Source: an uncultured Bacilli bacterium
GTDB lineage: Bacteria; Bacillota_I; Bacilli_A; RF39; UBA660
Direction: 5' to 3'
Assembly: GCA_934096405.1 (NCBI GenBank)
Contig: CAKOLW010000006.1
Location: forward strand, 1-55,807
DNA length: 55,807 bases
Part shown: positions 16,555 to 25,120 of the stretch, piece by piece
How the letters are laid out: the number at the start of each line of letters is the position of its first letter
Numbering within the stretch: the stretch's first letter is position 1
Position numbers and translations under genes: made by a program
The notes under the pieces: model-generated
The model's input: the letters and a program-made list of their open reading frames with translations, nothing else
Told to the model about the DNA's origin: nothing
Databases searched by the model: none

Positions 16555-17718
16555 ATGAGAATAAGTTTAATGAATAAAGATACATATATTTTGAATGCTG
16601 AATTTAATGAGAAAATTAAAACATTTACAAATATATATGAAATTAAAAATATAGAATATGCTCCTTTAGTAATATATAATAAATATAAAAAAGATAAAGA
16701 TATACTTAAAGTAGTTAATGAATGGTTTAAAGGAAGAGGAATACCAACATTTAGAGATAGTTTAGATTTGTTACTTGCTAAGTTAGGAATTGATTCTCAA
16801 TATGATTTATTAGATGAATCTTTCGGACTTTCTTTATCTGATCAATATTGGATTAAACCATTTGACTCAAATATTCAATATAAAGATATTAATTTCTTTG
16901 AACATGATTTTGATGATACTGAATTTACTAATGCAACTTTTAGTGATGAAGTAAGTAATACTAAAATTAGTTTAATATCTCCAAATAATACAACTGATGG
17001 TAGATTAAAAAAGACTTGGATTATCGATAATAAAAAAAGATATCTTTTAAAAGGTGCTTATAAAAATGAAGTTATGCAACCATTTAATGAAGTCTTAGGA
17101 AGTATGATATGTGATAGATTAAATATTGAACATACAACTTATACTTTAGATATTGTAAATGATAAGGTTGTGTCTAAGTGTGAATGTTTTGTTAATACCA
17201 ATACAGAATTAGTTACTGCTCATCAAATATTAAGTGAAACAGAAGATAAAGAAAATGCATATGAAGAATATATCAAAATATTAATAGATAATGGTATTAA
17301 AGATTGTAGAAATAAATTAGAAGATATGTTTTTATTAGATTATTTAATATTAAATGAAGATAGACATTTAAATAATTTTGGTATTATAAGAGATGTTAAT
17401 AATTTAAAGTGGCTATCTATCGCACCTATATATGATAATGGGCAATCTCTAAATATTATAGATTATACAGATGATGAACTTATAATTAATGGTAAAGGAA
17501 GATTCTTTTATAAAGTAGAGAGTTTTGATAATATAATAAAAATAATTAAAGATATTAATAAGTATGACTTAACTAAATTAGATGGTGTAGTAGAAGAATT
17601 TGATTTATTATTACATAAGTATCAATATATTACTAATATGACTGATAGAAGAATTAATAAAATATGTGTATTATTAATGAGTAGAATTAATAAATTAAAG
17701 AGTACACAAAATAACTAG
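16555..17718 (+). CDS. HipA-like serine/threonine kinase, solitary
   Basis: 387 aa. The N-terminal half is unfamiliar. The C-terminal half has the HipA/CtkA kinase layout: ATP-loop strand TWIIDNKKRYLLKGAY, the catalytic loop LNEDRHLNNFG with Asp269 and Asn274, and the metal-binding IYDNG with Asp294. HipA kinases phosphorylate protein targets (glutamyl-tRNA synthetase in E. coli). HipA toxins normally pair with an upstream HipB repressor. No HTH gene is adjacent, and this gene stands between two near-identical terminator-promoter spacers. It may be a stand-alone kinase rather than a toxin. Confidence 0.82.
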   Translation: MRISLMNKDTYILNAEFNEKIKTFTNIYEIKNIEYAPLVIYNKYKKDKDILKVVNEWFKGRGIPTFRDSLDLLLAKLGIDSQYDLLDESFGLSLSDQYWIKPFDSNIQYKDINFFEHDFDDTEFTNATFSDEVSNTKISLISPNNTTDGRLKKTWIIDNKKRYLLKGAYKNEVMQPFNEVLGSMICDRLNIEHTTYTLDIVNDKVVSKCECFVNTNTELVTAHQILSETEDKENAYEEYIKILIDNGIKDCRNKLEDMFLLDYLILNEDRHLNNFGIIRDVNNLKWLSIAPIYDNGQSLNIIDYTDDELIINGKGRFFYKVESFDNIIKIIKDINKYDLTKLDGVVEEFDLLLHKYQYITNMTDRRINKICVLLMSRINKLKSTQNN

Positions 17719-17745
17719 TAAATTTAATTTGTTTGCTAGTTTTTA
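17713..17745 (+). terminator. Terminator overlapping stop codon, copy B of the cassette
   Basis: AACTAGTAAA / TTTGCTAGTT stem then TTTTTATTTG. The stop TAG (17716-17718) is inside the stem. Confidence 0.75.
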
Positions 17746-17756
17746 TTTGTTTTTTT

Positions 17757-17765
17757 TGATAGAAT
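17757..17765 (+). promoter_or_regulatory. Extended -10 promoter of rmuC
   Basis: TGATAGAAT, 23 bases before the ATG at 17789. Same position relative to the terminator as in copy A. Confidence 0.45.
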
Positions 17766-17788
17766 TTATATAGAAAGAAGATGATAAT

Positions 17789-18865
17789 ATGGAATATATA
17801 ATTATAGGTATTTTAGTAGTTGTTATTATTTTATTAATAGTTATAATTACTAAGATTAAAAAGGTAAATGAAAGTGATATTACTTTAACACTAAGTAAGA
17901 TAGAGACTGATATGGTTAAAGAAATAGGTGATTTTAAGTTGGACTTTTCTAGAGTTTTAACTAATGATTTTAATGTTATGAATGACAGAATAGAGAGAAG
18001 ACTTAATCAGATTAATGATAAAGTAAATGAAAGATTAGATGTTAATTTTGAAAAGACTAATAAAACATTTGCCAATGTATTAGAAAGACTTGCTAAAATA
18101 GATGAGGCTCAAAAGAAGATAGATAGTTTAAGTAATGATATAGTTAGTTTAGAAAGTGTTTTAACTGATAAAAAGAGTCGTGGAATATTTGGAGAAGTTA
18201 ATTTACATCAAATATTATCAAGTGTATTTGGCGAAAAGAATGATAAAGTATATAAACTTCAATATACTCTTAGCACTGGAGTGATTGCTGATGCTATAGT
18301 TTTTGCACCTAAACCTTTAGGTAACATATGTATAGATTCTAAATTTCCATTAGAAAATTATAGATATATGTTAGAAAAAGGTATAACTGAAGAAGAAAGA
18401 AAAAAAAGAGAAAAATTATTTGATGCAGATGTTAAAAAGCATATAGATGCGATAGGAAATAAATATTTAATAAGTGGTGAAACTAGTAGTGAAGCAATTA
18501 TGTTTTTACCAGCAGAAGCAATATTTGCTGAAATAAATGCATATCATACATCATTAATTAACTATGCATATGAAAGACATATTTATATAGCAAGTCCAAC
18601 AACTTTAATGAGTTTGCTTACAATAATACAGTCTGTTTTAATGGGTATGGAAAGAGATAAGTATGCTAGTATAATTCATTCTGAACTTAATAAACTAGGT
18701 GAAGAATTTATGAGATATAAAGATAGATGGGATAAACTAAGTAGTCATATTGAAACAGTAAGTAAAGATGTAAGAGATATACATATTACTACAGATAAAA
18801 TAACAAAAAGATTTGATTCCATAAGTAATGTTAATGTAGAAATAACTAAACAATTAGAAGAATGA
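17789..18865 (+). CDS. rmuC: RmuC-family DNA recombination protein
   Basis: 358 aa. An N-terminal membrane anchor (about residues 3-20), a coiled coil (25-120), then the RmuC nuclease-like domain: KSRGIFGEVNLHQIL, ICIDSKFPLENY and MFLPAEAIFAEI. RmuC limits inversion at short inverted repeats in E. coli, and the domain has a PD-(D/E)XK-like core (DSKFP). Ends in TGA, showing that TGA is a stop in this genome. The 233 bases after it hold no gene, only AT-rich sequence with a palindrome near 18923-18938. Confidence 0.92.
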   Translation: MEYIIIGILVVVIILLIVIITKIKKVNESDITLTLSKIETDMVKEIGDFKLDFSRVLTNDFNVMNDRIERRLNQINDKVNERLDVNFEKTNKTFANVLERLAKIDEAQKKIDSLSNDIVSLESVLTDKKSRGIFGEVNLHQILSSVFGEKNDKVYKLQYTLSTGVIADAIVFAPKPLGNICIDSKFPLENYRYMLEKGITEEERKKREKLFDADVKKHIDAIGNKYLISGETSSEAIMFLPAEAIFAEINAYHTSLINYAYERHIYIASPTTLMSLLTIIQSVLMGMERDKYASIIHSELNKLGEEFMRYKDRWDKLSSHIETVSKDVRDIHITTDKITKRFDSISNVNVEITKQLEE

Positions 18866-19098
18866 ATATTGAATTTGTAATCAATTAAGAATGTAATTTA
18901 ATTAACAAAAATATATTAGGTAATATAATATTATATTTTAGAAAAGAATTAGATAATAACAAAAAGGAAAGAGTTTACCTAAAGATGTAAATACTAGTAA
19001 GTCTATTTAATGTAAAATAAATGACAACAAAATGCTTATTGTAATGTACGTGTAAAAATGCTAAAATTATTATAGGAAAATAGAAAATAGGTGGTTAT

Positions 19099-20259
19099 AT
19101 GAACTCAAATTACAATATTGTTGAAAACTTAATAGGATTGCTTGTAAAAAGATCAGGCTTTGATATCAACAACAGTTATAGTGAAGAAGAATTATCAAAA
19201 GTAAAAGATAGAATACGTGAATTACAATTAGAAAAAGAAAATTCAAATAACAAAAAAACTATAACTAAAATGATTGAAGACTTAAAAGTTAGACAAGCAA
19301 GTTGGGAAAATAATGCTGAAATAGTGGGAAAAAGTTTACTTGAATCATACAAAGAAGGAAAACCGTATCAAAGTGTTAAAATGAGGATAGAATTGTTAGC
19401 TAATCTAGCAAATAAGAATAATAAATATGGAAGTTTAAGCAATATATATGATAAATTAAATGAATTAGAAGAAAAAAATAATAAACTTTTAGATAAAATA
19501 CAAAATAATAGTTATGAATCAACAGAAGAAAAAGAAATGGATGAAAGATACAAAAAATATCTTGAAGATAAAATAAAAGCAGTTGATTTAGAATTAGAAG
19601 GAATAAACAAAACACTAGATGAACTAAGAGAATCTGAAAAAAATGACGTTAATATAGTTAATAAAGTAAAAGATTACATTAAGAAACTAGAAAATGATTT
19701 AGAAAAAATAAACTCAGTTTTAGACAATACTATAACAAGTTATGTAGGTTATGAAAGTTTTGAAAACATAGAAAAAACTAACAATAAAATAATAGAAAAA
19801 ATAGACAAATTCAATGAGTTACTTTCAAAAACAGAAGGTGTATTAGAAGAAGTAAGAAACTCAAGAAAAGCTAATAATGAAAGAAAAACCTACCTAGAAA
19901 AAGAAAATGAAAATTATAATAATAAACTTAACCGAGTAACTACTAAATTAGAAGAGAATGATTACATAAATACTATTGAAAAAATAGAAGACATAAATAA
20001 AAGTGAATTAATAAAACTTGAAATAAGAAGTCTAACTAATGTTAAAGATGTATTATATATAGATACTCAAAAAGTAAAAGAAGAATTAATTAGAGAATGG
20101 GAAAAACTTGGAACAACTGATGAAATAATTGAAGAGAAGGAAGAAACTAAAACTGAAAGTTCATTAGAAGAAACAGAAGAAAAAGTTGAAGAAACAATTG
20201 AATCAGAAGAACAAAAAGAAGAAATAGAAGAAAAGAATAAGATAGAATTGGATTGGTGA
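19099..20259 (+). CDS. Coiled-coil protein, paralogue A
   Basis: 386 aa, almost entirely charged coiled coil with a Glu-rich C-terminal tail. The N-terminus (NYNIVENLIGLLVKRSGFDI) and the segment before the tail (VLYIDTQKVKEELIREWEKL) match the next protein, so the two are tandem paralogues. No signal peptide, membrane segment or Walker motif. Possible scaffold or cytoskeletal role; function unknown. GGTGG ribosome site. A 5-base gap separates the pair. Confidence 0.8.
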   Translation: MNSNYNIVENLIGLLVKRSGFDINNSYSEEELSKVKDRIRELQLEKENSNNKKTITKMIEDLKVRQASWENNAEIVGKSLLESYKEGKPYQSVKMRIELLANLANKNNKYGSLSNIYDKLNELEEKNNKLLDKIQNNSYESTEEKEMDERYKKYLEDKIKAVDLELEGINKTLDELRESEKNDVNIVNKVKDYIKKLENDLEKINSVLDNTITSYVGYESFENIEKTNNKIIEKIDKFNELLSKTEGVLEEVRNSRKANNERKTYLEKENENYNNKLNRVTTKLEENDYINTIEKIEDINKSELIKLEIRSLTNVKDVLYIDTQKVKEELIREWEKLGTTDEIIEEKEETKTESSLEETEEKVEETIESEEQKEEIEEKNKIELDW

Positions 20260-20263
20260 TACT

Positions 20264-21478
20264 ATGAATTATCGTGCATTAGAAGATTTAGTAAATATAC
20301 TAATAAAAAAGACTGGTTATAAACTAAGTGATGTTAAATTAGAAGAAGATATTGACTTTTTAGAAGAAAGAAAAAAAGACATAGAAAAAGAATTTACAAA
20401 AGTTAAAGATGATGAAAGTTCAAAAGGAAAATATCTTAATAAAAGTTTAGGAGCAGAATTAGATGTAATCAATGACTCAATAGAAGAAAAACGTGCAGAT
20501 TCTATTAATTTGGGTAATAAAATACTAGATGCATATAGAAATAATGAATCATTTGATAAAATAAGTGATACTCTAGAACAACTTGTAAAAAAAGCCAGAA
20601 ACGAATATGAAAAAACACATGAAGAAGTAAAACAAAGTAATATCTTTGAACTAATAGATGAATACTCAAATAAAAAGAAAAACTATATAACTAGCTTAGA
20701 AGAAAAAGATTACTTTAATAGTGAAAACAAGGAATTAATGACATTAAGAATTAACTATCATAGTGATAAAATAGAAGAACTAAAAAGAGAATTGGAAATA
20801 ATTGATAAGAAAAAAGAAAAACTAATGTCATTACAAAATGATGCAGATAATGTATCTAAAAGAGTTCATAAAGAAATAGAACAAAAAGATAATTTACTAT
20901 CTACATATCTTGAAGAATTATATTATGAAAGCAACTTAATCGCAGATGAAGATAGCTATAAAAAGATAATAGATTCTATCAGAAAAGAAATTGCTGATTT
21001 ATCTTATTTGGAAAATAAATATAATGATGATATTAAATCATATAAAACAAAAATAAAAGAATTAGATTCAAAAATAATTGAAGTTAACGAACGCATTAAC
21101 ATTGAAGAAAAAACAATGATGATTACACAAGACTTATTAGATAACAAAGAAAATGATTTACTAGATAAATTAAGTGACAACATAGAATTATTAAAATCTT
21201 CTAATCGTGTTGAAAATCTTATAAATGAACAACAATATCTATATGTTAATGTAGATGTAATTAAAGAAGAAATAATTAACTTATGGAACAAAGAAAGTTC
21301 TTCAAATAAGAAAGTAAAAGACCCAAAAGAAGAAACTAAGATTGAAGATAAAAATCCTGAAAAATCAAAAGAAGAAGTTCCTGTAGATAATGAGAAAACT
21401 ACGGAAGTAGAAGATACTGATGAGTACTTTGATTTTGATGATGACAACAACTTAGAAGTAATAGATTATTTAGACTAA
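20264..21478 (+). CDS. Coiled-coil protein, paralogue B
   Basis: 404 aa. Begins NYRALEDLVNILIKKTGYKL and has YLYVNVDVIKEEIINLWNKE near residue 340, aligned with paralogue A. It then ends in a Lys/Glu-rich and Asp-rich tail (TDEYFDFDDDNN). Long coiled coil between. Cotranscribed with paralogue A. The conserved ends and variable middle suggest a shared terminal binding site on a spacer rod (inference). Confidence 0.8.
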   Translation: MNYRALEDLVNILIKKTGYKLSDVKLEEDIDFLEERKKDIEKEFTKVKDDESSKGKYLNKSLGAELDVINDSIEEKRADSINLGNKILDAYRNNESFDKISDTLEQLVKKARNEYEKTHEEVKQSNIFELIDEYSNKKKNYITSLEEKDYFNSENKELMTLRINYHSDKIEELKRELEIIDKKKEKLMSLQNDADNVSKRVHKEIEQKDNLLSTYLEELYYESNLIADEDSYKKIIDSIRKEIADLSYLENKYNDDIKSYKTKIKELDSKIIEVNERINIEEKTMMITQDLLDNKENDLLDKLSDNIELLKSSNRVENLINEQQYLYVNVDVIKEEIINLWNKESSSNKKVKDPKEETKIEDKNPEKSKEEVPVDNEKTTEVEDTDEYFDFDDDNNLEVIDYLD

Positions 21479-21515
21479 AAAAATAGCATTTAGAAATTTC
21501 TAAATGCTTTTAATA
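21478..21515. terminator. Bidirectional intrinsic terminator
   Basis: A perfect 24-base palindrome made of AGCATTTAGAAA and TTTCTAAATGCT (21485-21508), with T-runs on both strands. It separates the convergent coiled-coil gene and uppP. Confidence 0.85.
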
Positions 21516-21518
21516 TGC

Positions 21519-22325
21519 TTACATAAATAATATTACTAATAAGCCAACTATTAAACAATAAATACTAAAGTATATTAATTTACCTTCACTAACAATCTTT
21601 CTAAACCACTTTGTAACTAATAATGTCGCTATTGTTGAAACCATTACCGCAGCAATATAATATGGAATCTGAGACATATTCAAATTTAAATCTAATAACT
21701 CTAAACCAGTAGCACAAATACTAATAGGAATATAAAGCATAAAAGAATATTTAAATGCAGTATCTCTCTTAAGTCCAGCACTCATACCACCAACAATAGT
21801 TGAACCACTTCTACTAATGCCAGGAAATAAACCTAATATTTGAAAACAACCAACTGTTAATGCTTCTTTAACGCCAATTTTTTTATCATCTTTTTTACCT
21901 TTAAAATTCCTAATAGCGAATAATAATACAGATGTAACTATAAGTGAAATACCAACAATCTTTATATTATTTTCTATCTTTGCAAACAAATCCAACTTAC
22001 TAACAACTAAACCAATTACCCCAGCTGGAATACATCCAAGCACAATCATCCAGCAATACTTATAATCACTTTTATATTCTTCTTTTTTAGTACCTACATA
22101 CTTGAAAAAATTTACAACATATTCTTTAATATCTTTCCAAAATAATATTATAATCGCAATTAAAGAACCAAAATTAGTTAATATAGCTATAGTATCAAAA
22201 TCAACATTTAAATCTATTAATCTCTTTAATATCATCAAATGTCCACTACTAGAAACAGGTATAGTTTCAGTTAATCCTTGAACTAATCCAAGAAAAATAT
22301 ATTTTAATAAAATAATAAAATTCAT
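21519..22325 (-). CDS. uppP: Undecaprenyl-diphosphatase UppP/BacA
   Basis: 268 aa, multi-pass membrane. It contains both family signatures: GLTETIPVSSSGHLMI (usual ExxxPVSSSGH motif) and GLFPGISRSGSTIVGG. It hydrolyses C55-PP to C55-P for peptidoglycan precursor recycling and gives bacitracin tolerance. Ribosome site GGTGAT before the ATG at 22325. Single gene. Confidence 0.95.
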   Translation of the reverse strand: MNFIILLKYIFLGLVQGLTETIPVSSSGHLMILKRLIDLNVDFDTIAILTNFGSLIAIIILFWKDIKEYVVNFFKYVGTKKEEYKSDYKYCWMIVLGCIPAGVIGLVVSKLDLFAKIENNIKIVGISLIVTSVLLFAIRNFKGKKDDKKIGVKEALTVGCFQILGLFPGISRSGSTIVGGMSAGLKRDTAFKYSFMLYIPISICATGLELLDLNLNMSQIPYYIAAVMVSTIATLLVTKWFRKIVSEGKLIYFSIYCLIVGLLVILFM

Positions 22326-22393
22326 ACAATCACCATAATAATTATATTATAAATTTATAATAAAAGAAATAAAATTAATTAAGGAAGTGTAAA

Positions 22394-22597
22394 ATGATTA
22401 AAATAATTACATACATTATAGGAGTATTATTAATATGTTTTAGTATTTGTTTTATAGTAATTAACCTAAATTTATTATCATTCGGGTATAGTTTCTTAGA
22501 ATATGTAAAGTTTATAATTAGTAAGATAAATTTTTATTATTTATTATTAGGTATATTTTTAATATATATTAGTTTAATTAGAAAGGGGAAAAGATGA
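22394..22597 (+). CDS. Small two-helix membrane protein, 67 aa
   Basis: Two hydrophobic helices (about residues 4-25 and 42-61) with a basic C-terminus (RKGKR). AAGGAAG ribosome site. Its stop overlaps the start of the next gene by 4 bases (ATGA), so the pair is translationally coupled. No known family recognised. Confidence 0.65.
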   Translation: MIKIITYIIGVLLICFSICFIVINLNLLSFGYSFLEYVKFIISKINFYYLLLGIFLIYISLIRKGKR

Positions 22598-23220
22598 TTT
22601 ATATTTATGATTTATTAGTTAACTTAAATGAAGAACTAATTGATTTCTATGATTGGAATGAAATGGACAATTATGAACATATAAGAAAATGTTTACTTAG
22701 AAAAATTAATAAAGAAGATTACTACAATATTTTAACAAACAAAATAAAAATTAATAAAGAATTAATGGAAGAAATAAAAAATAAAACACAAAAATTTAGT
22801 GGAAGAAATACTGTTACAATAGAATACTTATTAGTAATAACAGATGGAAATAATGCTTTAGTTGTAAAATTTGACAAAAATGGAATAAGCAAAGAAAAAA
22901 GTAAATTACTTATAAATGAAGAAATAGAAATACTCACATTAAGTTCTTCTATGAAAATTAAAGAAATAAAATATTCTATAGTAAATAAAAATACAACTAG
23001 TAAAATGACCAGAAAAGAAACTCAAATAGCTAACAGAATATTGCAAGAATTAAATAGCATAAAAAATGACAAAGAGAAAATAGATTACTTATATTATGAA
23101 TGGTTTGACAATAAAAGTAGTAATAACAAACTAGAAGATTTAATATCTAGTATAAAAAGTAATTTTACAAGTAAACACAAAGAATTTTTAGATATACTTA
23201 ATTTAATTACCAATAAATAG
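22594..23220 (+). CDS. DUF3603-like hypothetical protein
   Basis: 208 aa. The N-terminus IYIYDLLVNLNEELIDFYDW with EHIRKCLL resembles uncharacterised DUF3603 proteins of Bacillota, which I recall as starting with a similar IYVHDxxVxLNxxxxxFYEW segment. Remaining sequence helical, with a beta hairpin around residues 70-90 (TVTIEYLLVITDGNNALVV). Soluble. Coupled to the small membrane protein upstream. Function unknown. Confidence 0.6.
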   Translation: MIYIYDLLVNLNEELIDFYDWNEMDNYEHIRKCLLRKINKEDYYNILTNKIKINKELMEEIKNKTQKFSGRNTVTIEYLLVITDGNNALVVKFDKNGISKEKSKLLINEEIEILTLSSSMKIKEIKYSIVNKNTTSKMTRKETQIANRILQELNSIKNDKEKIDYLYYEWFDNKSSNNKLEDLISSIKSNFTSKHKEFLDILNLITNK

Positions 23221-23263
23221 TATAAATTATTCATAATAGTAAAACATATAAACAGGAGGACTT

Positions 23264-23803
23264 ATGAAAAAAGCAATAATAGTACTCATGTCATTATTTT
23301 TAACAGTAGGATGTTTTATGGATAATACTCCATCTAATGAAGTAAGTAAACTATTTAAAAAATATCAAGCTTTAGATGATGCAGTATTAGATGATTTAGA
23401 ATTTGTTACAGAAGGACTTGATTTAAAAACTGAAAAACAAAAAGAAAACTATACCAAAGCAATGAAAATGCAATATTCAGATATAAAATATCAAATATTA
23501 GATGAAGATATAAATGGAGATGAGGCTACTGTTAAAGTAAAAATATCGGTATATGACTTTTATAAAGTACAAAAAGAAGCAGATGAATACAAAGATACTC
23601 ATAATGAAGAATTTATAATAGATGGTAACTATGATGAAGAAAAGTTTTTAAATTACAAACTAGATAAACTAATTAATGCAAGCGAAAGAGTAGAATATAC
23701 TATAGATGTTGATTTAACTAAAGAAGATGATACTTGGGTAGTTGAACCTTTTGATAAAACTACTTTAGAAAAAATACATGGTACTTATAATTATGATAAA
23801 TAG
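23264..23803 (+). CDS. Lipoprotein, 179 aa
   Basis: The signal peptide KKAIIVLMSLFLTVGC ends in a lipobox (LTVGC, lipidated Cys17). The mature part has a KxxxALDDAVLDDLEF helix followed by beta strands (DEATVKVKISVYDFYKV, VEYTIDVDLTKEDDTWVVE), a layout common in NTF2-like lipoproteins of Bacillota. Membrane-anchored on the outside. AGGAGG ribosome site. Role unknown. Confidence 0.8.
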   Translation: MKKAIIVLMSLFLTVGCFMDNTPSNEVSKLFKKYQALDDAVLDDLEFVTEGLDLKTEKQKENYTKAMKMQYSDIKYQILDEDINGDEATVKVKISVYDFYKVQKEADEYKDTHNEEFIIDGNYDEEKFLNYKLDKLINASERVEYTIDVDLTKEDDTWVVEPFDKTTLEKIHGTYNYDK

Positions 23804-23822
23804 CGATTATGCTATTTTTTCT
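23800..23822 (+). terminator. Intrinsic terminator overlapping stop codon
   Basis: ATAGC-GATTAT-GCTAT followed by TTTTTTC. The TAG stop (23801-23803) is in the left arm. Confidence 0.75.
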
Positions 23823-23894
23823 TATGTAAACTTTTTGACAATCAATTTACTGATATATCTATTTATGATAAACTAATTATAGGAGGCTAATAAA

Positions 23895-25082
23895 ATGAGT
23901 AGAATAGGAACTGTAGTAAGAGGAATTAGAACAGGAGTTATAAAAGAAGGAGACAATTTAAAAGATATAGTTGTTAATAGTGTAATTGAAGCAAGCAAAG
24001 AAAATAATTTTGAATTAGAAGATAGAGATGTAGTGGCTATTACTGAAGCGGTCGTAGGTATTAGTCAAGGTAATTATGTAACTGTAGATGAAATAGCATT
24101 AGTTGTTAAAAATAAATTTAAAACTAATCATATAGGTATTGTTTATCCTATATTAAGTAGAAACAGATTTGCTGTATTACTTAGTGCCTTTGCTAGAAGT
24201 ATGGAGAAAATAACTATGTTATTAAGTTATCCTAGTGATGAAGTAGGTAATGATATAATGGATAAAGATAAACTTAGAAAAAGTGGTATACCTATGAATA
24301 ATTATGTTATTAGTGAAAGTGAATATGAAAAATTATTTGGAGATTTTAAACATGTGTTTACTGGTGTAAATATGGTTGATTTTTATAGAGATTTAGCTAA
24401 AAAAGAAAATTGTGAGATAGAATTTATTTTCTCTAATAATCCAGAAACTATATTAGATTATACTAAAGATGTATTGTGTGCTGATATACATACAAGAGAA
24501 TATACTAAGAGTATTATAAAAGAAAAGGGTGGTAATATAGTACTTGGTTTAGATGATATTCTTAATGCTAGTGTTAATGGAAGTGGATGTAATCCTATAT
24601 ATGGTTTATTAGGCAGTAATAGAAGTACTGAAGAAAGAGTTAAGTTATTCCCAAGTCATTGTCAAGAATTAGTAGAAAGCATACAAGAAGAATTTAAAAA
24701 TAGAACTGGTAAAAATATTGAAGTTATGGTTTATGGAGATGGTGCTTTTAAAGATCCAGTGGGTAAAATTTGGGAATTAGCTGATCCAGTAGTTAGTCCT
24801 GGTTATACAAAAGGGTTAGAAGGTAGTCCTAATGAAATTAAATTAAAATATATATCTGATAATAAATTTGCTGATTTAAAGGGAGAAAAACTTAATGAAG
24901 CAATAAAGAAAGAAATAAAAGAAAAAGAATCTAATTTAAAGGGAACTATAATAACACAAGGAACTACACCTAGAAGATATACTGATTTAATTGGTTCACT
25001 TTGTGACTTAACAAGTGGTAGTGGAGATAAAGGTACACCTGTGGTATTAGTACAAAATTATTTCAAAAATTATGCAGACTAA
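23895..25082 (+). CDS. CofE-like (F420-0:gamma-glutamyl ligase family) protein
   Basis: 395 aa. Motifs: GTVVRGIRTGVIKEGDNL, then DRDVVAITEAVVGISQGNY, VMVYGDGAFKDPVGKIWELADP and GTPVVLVQN, all as in the long CofE-like proteins annotated in many Bacillota. CofE adds glutamate to coenzyme F420. No F420 biosynthesis or F420-using gene is visible here, so the family name should not be read as function. AGGAGG ribosome site. A perfect TTGACA (23835-23840) lies upstream, without an obvious -10 at the right spacing. Confidence 0.8.
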   Translation: MSRIGTVVRGIRTGVIKEGDNLKDIVVNSVIEASKENNFELEDRDVVAITEAVVGISQGNYVTVDEIALVVKNKFKTNHIGIVYPILSRNRFAVLLSAFARSMEKITMLLSYPSDEVGNDIMDKDKLRKSGIPMNNYVISESEYEKLFGDFKHVFTGVNMVDFYRDLAKKENCEIEFIFSNNPETILDYTKDVLCADIHTREYTKSIIKEKGGNIVLGLDDILNASVNGSGCNPIYGLLGSNRSTEERVKLFPSHCQELVESIQEEFKNRTGKNIEVMVYGDGAFKDPVGKIWELADPVVSPGYTKGLEGSPNEIKLKYISDNKFADLKGEKLNEAIKKEIKEKESNLKGTIITQGTTPRRYTDLIGSLCDLTSGSGDKGTPVVLVQNYFKNYAD

Positions 25083-25085
25083 AAT

Positions 25086-25120
25086 AAAAGATAAAAGTAA
25101 AACCAACTTTTATCTTTTTA
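25086..25120. terminator. Bidirectional intrinsic terminator
   Basis: AAAAGATAAAAGT (25086-25098) pairs with ACTTTTATCTTTT (25106-25118). T-rich on both strands. It serves the CofE-like gene and the convergent glycosyltransferase, whose stop lies inside it. Confidence 0.75.

Noticed and set aside
18866..19098. A small gene or RNA between rmuC and the coiled-coil genes
   Set aside because: No ORF with a ribosome site and no convincing promoter-terminator pair. The palindrome AATATAATATTATATT is low-complexity AT sequence.
4326..25082. F420 biosynthesis from the CofD-fold (YvcK) and CofE-like proteins
   Set aside because: YvcK is a regulator in Bacillota, and no other F420 gene is visible.
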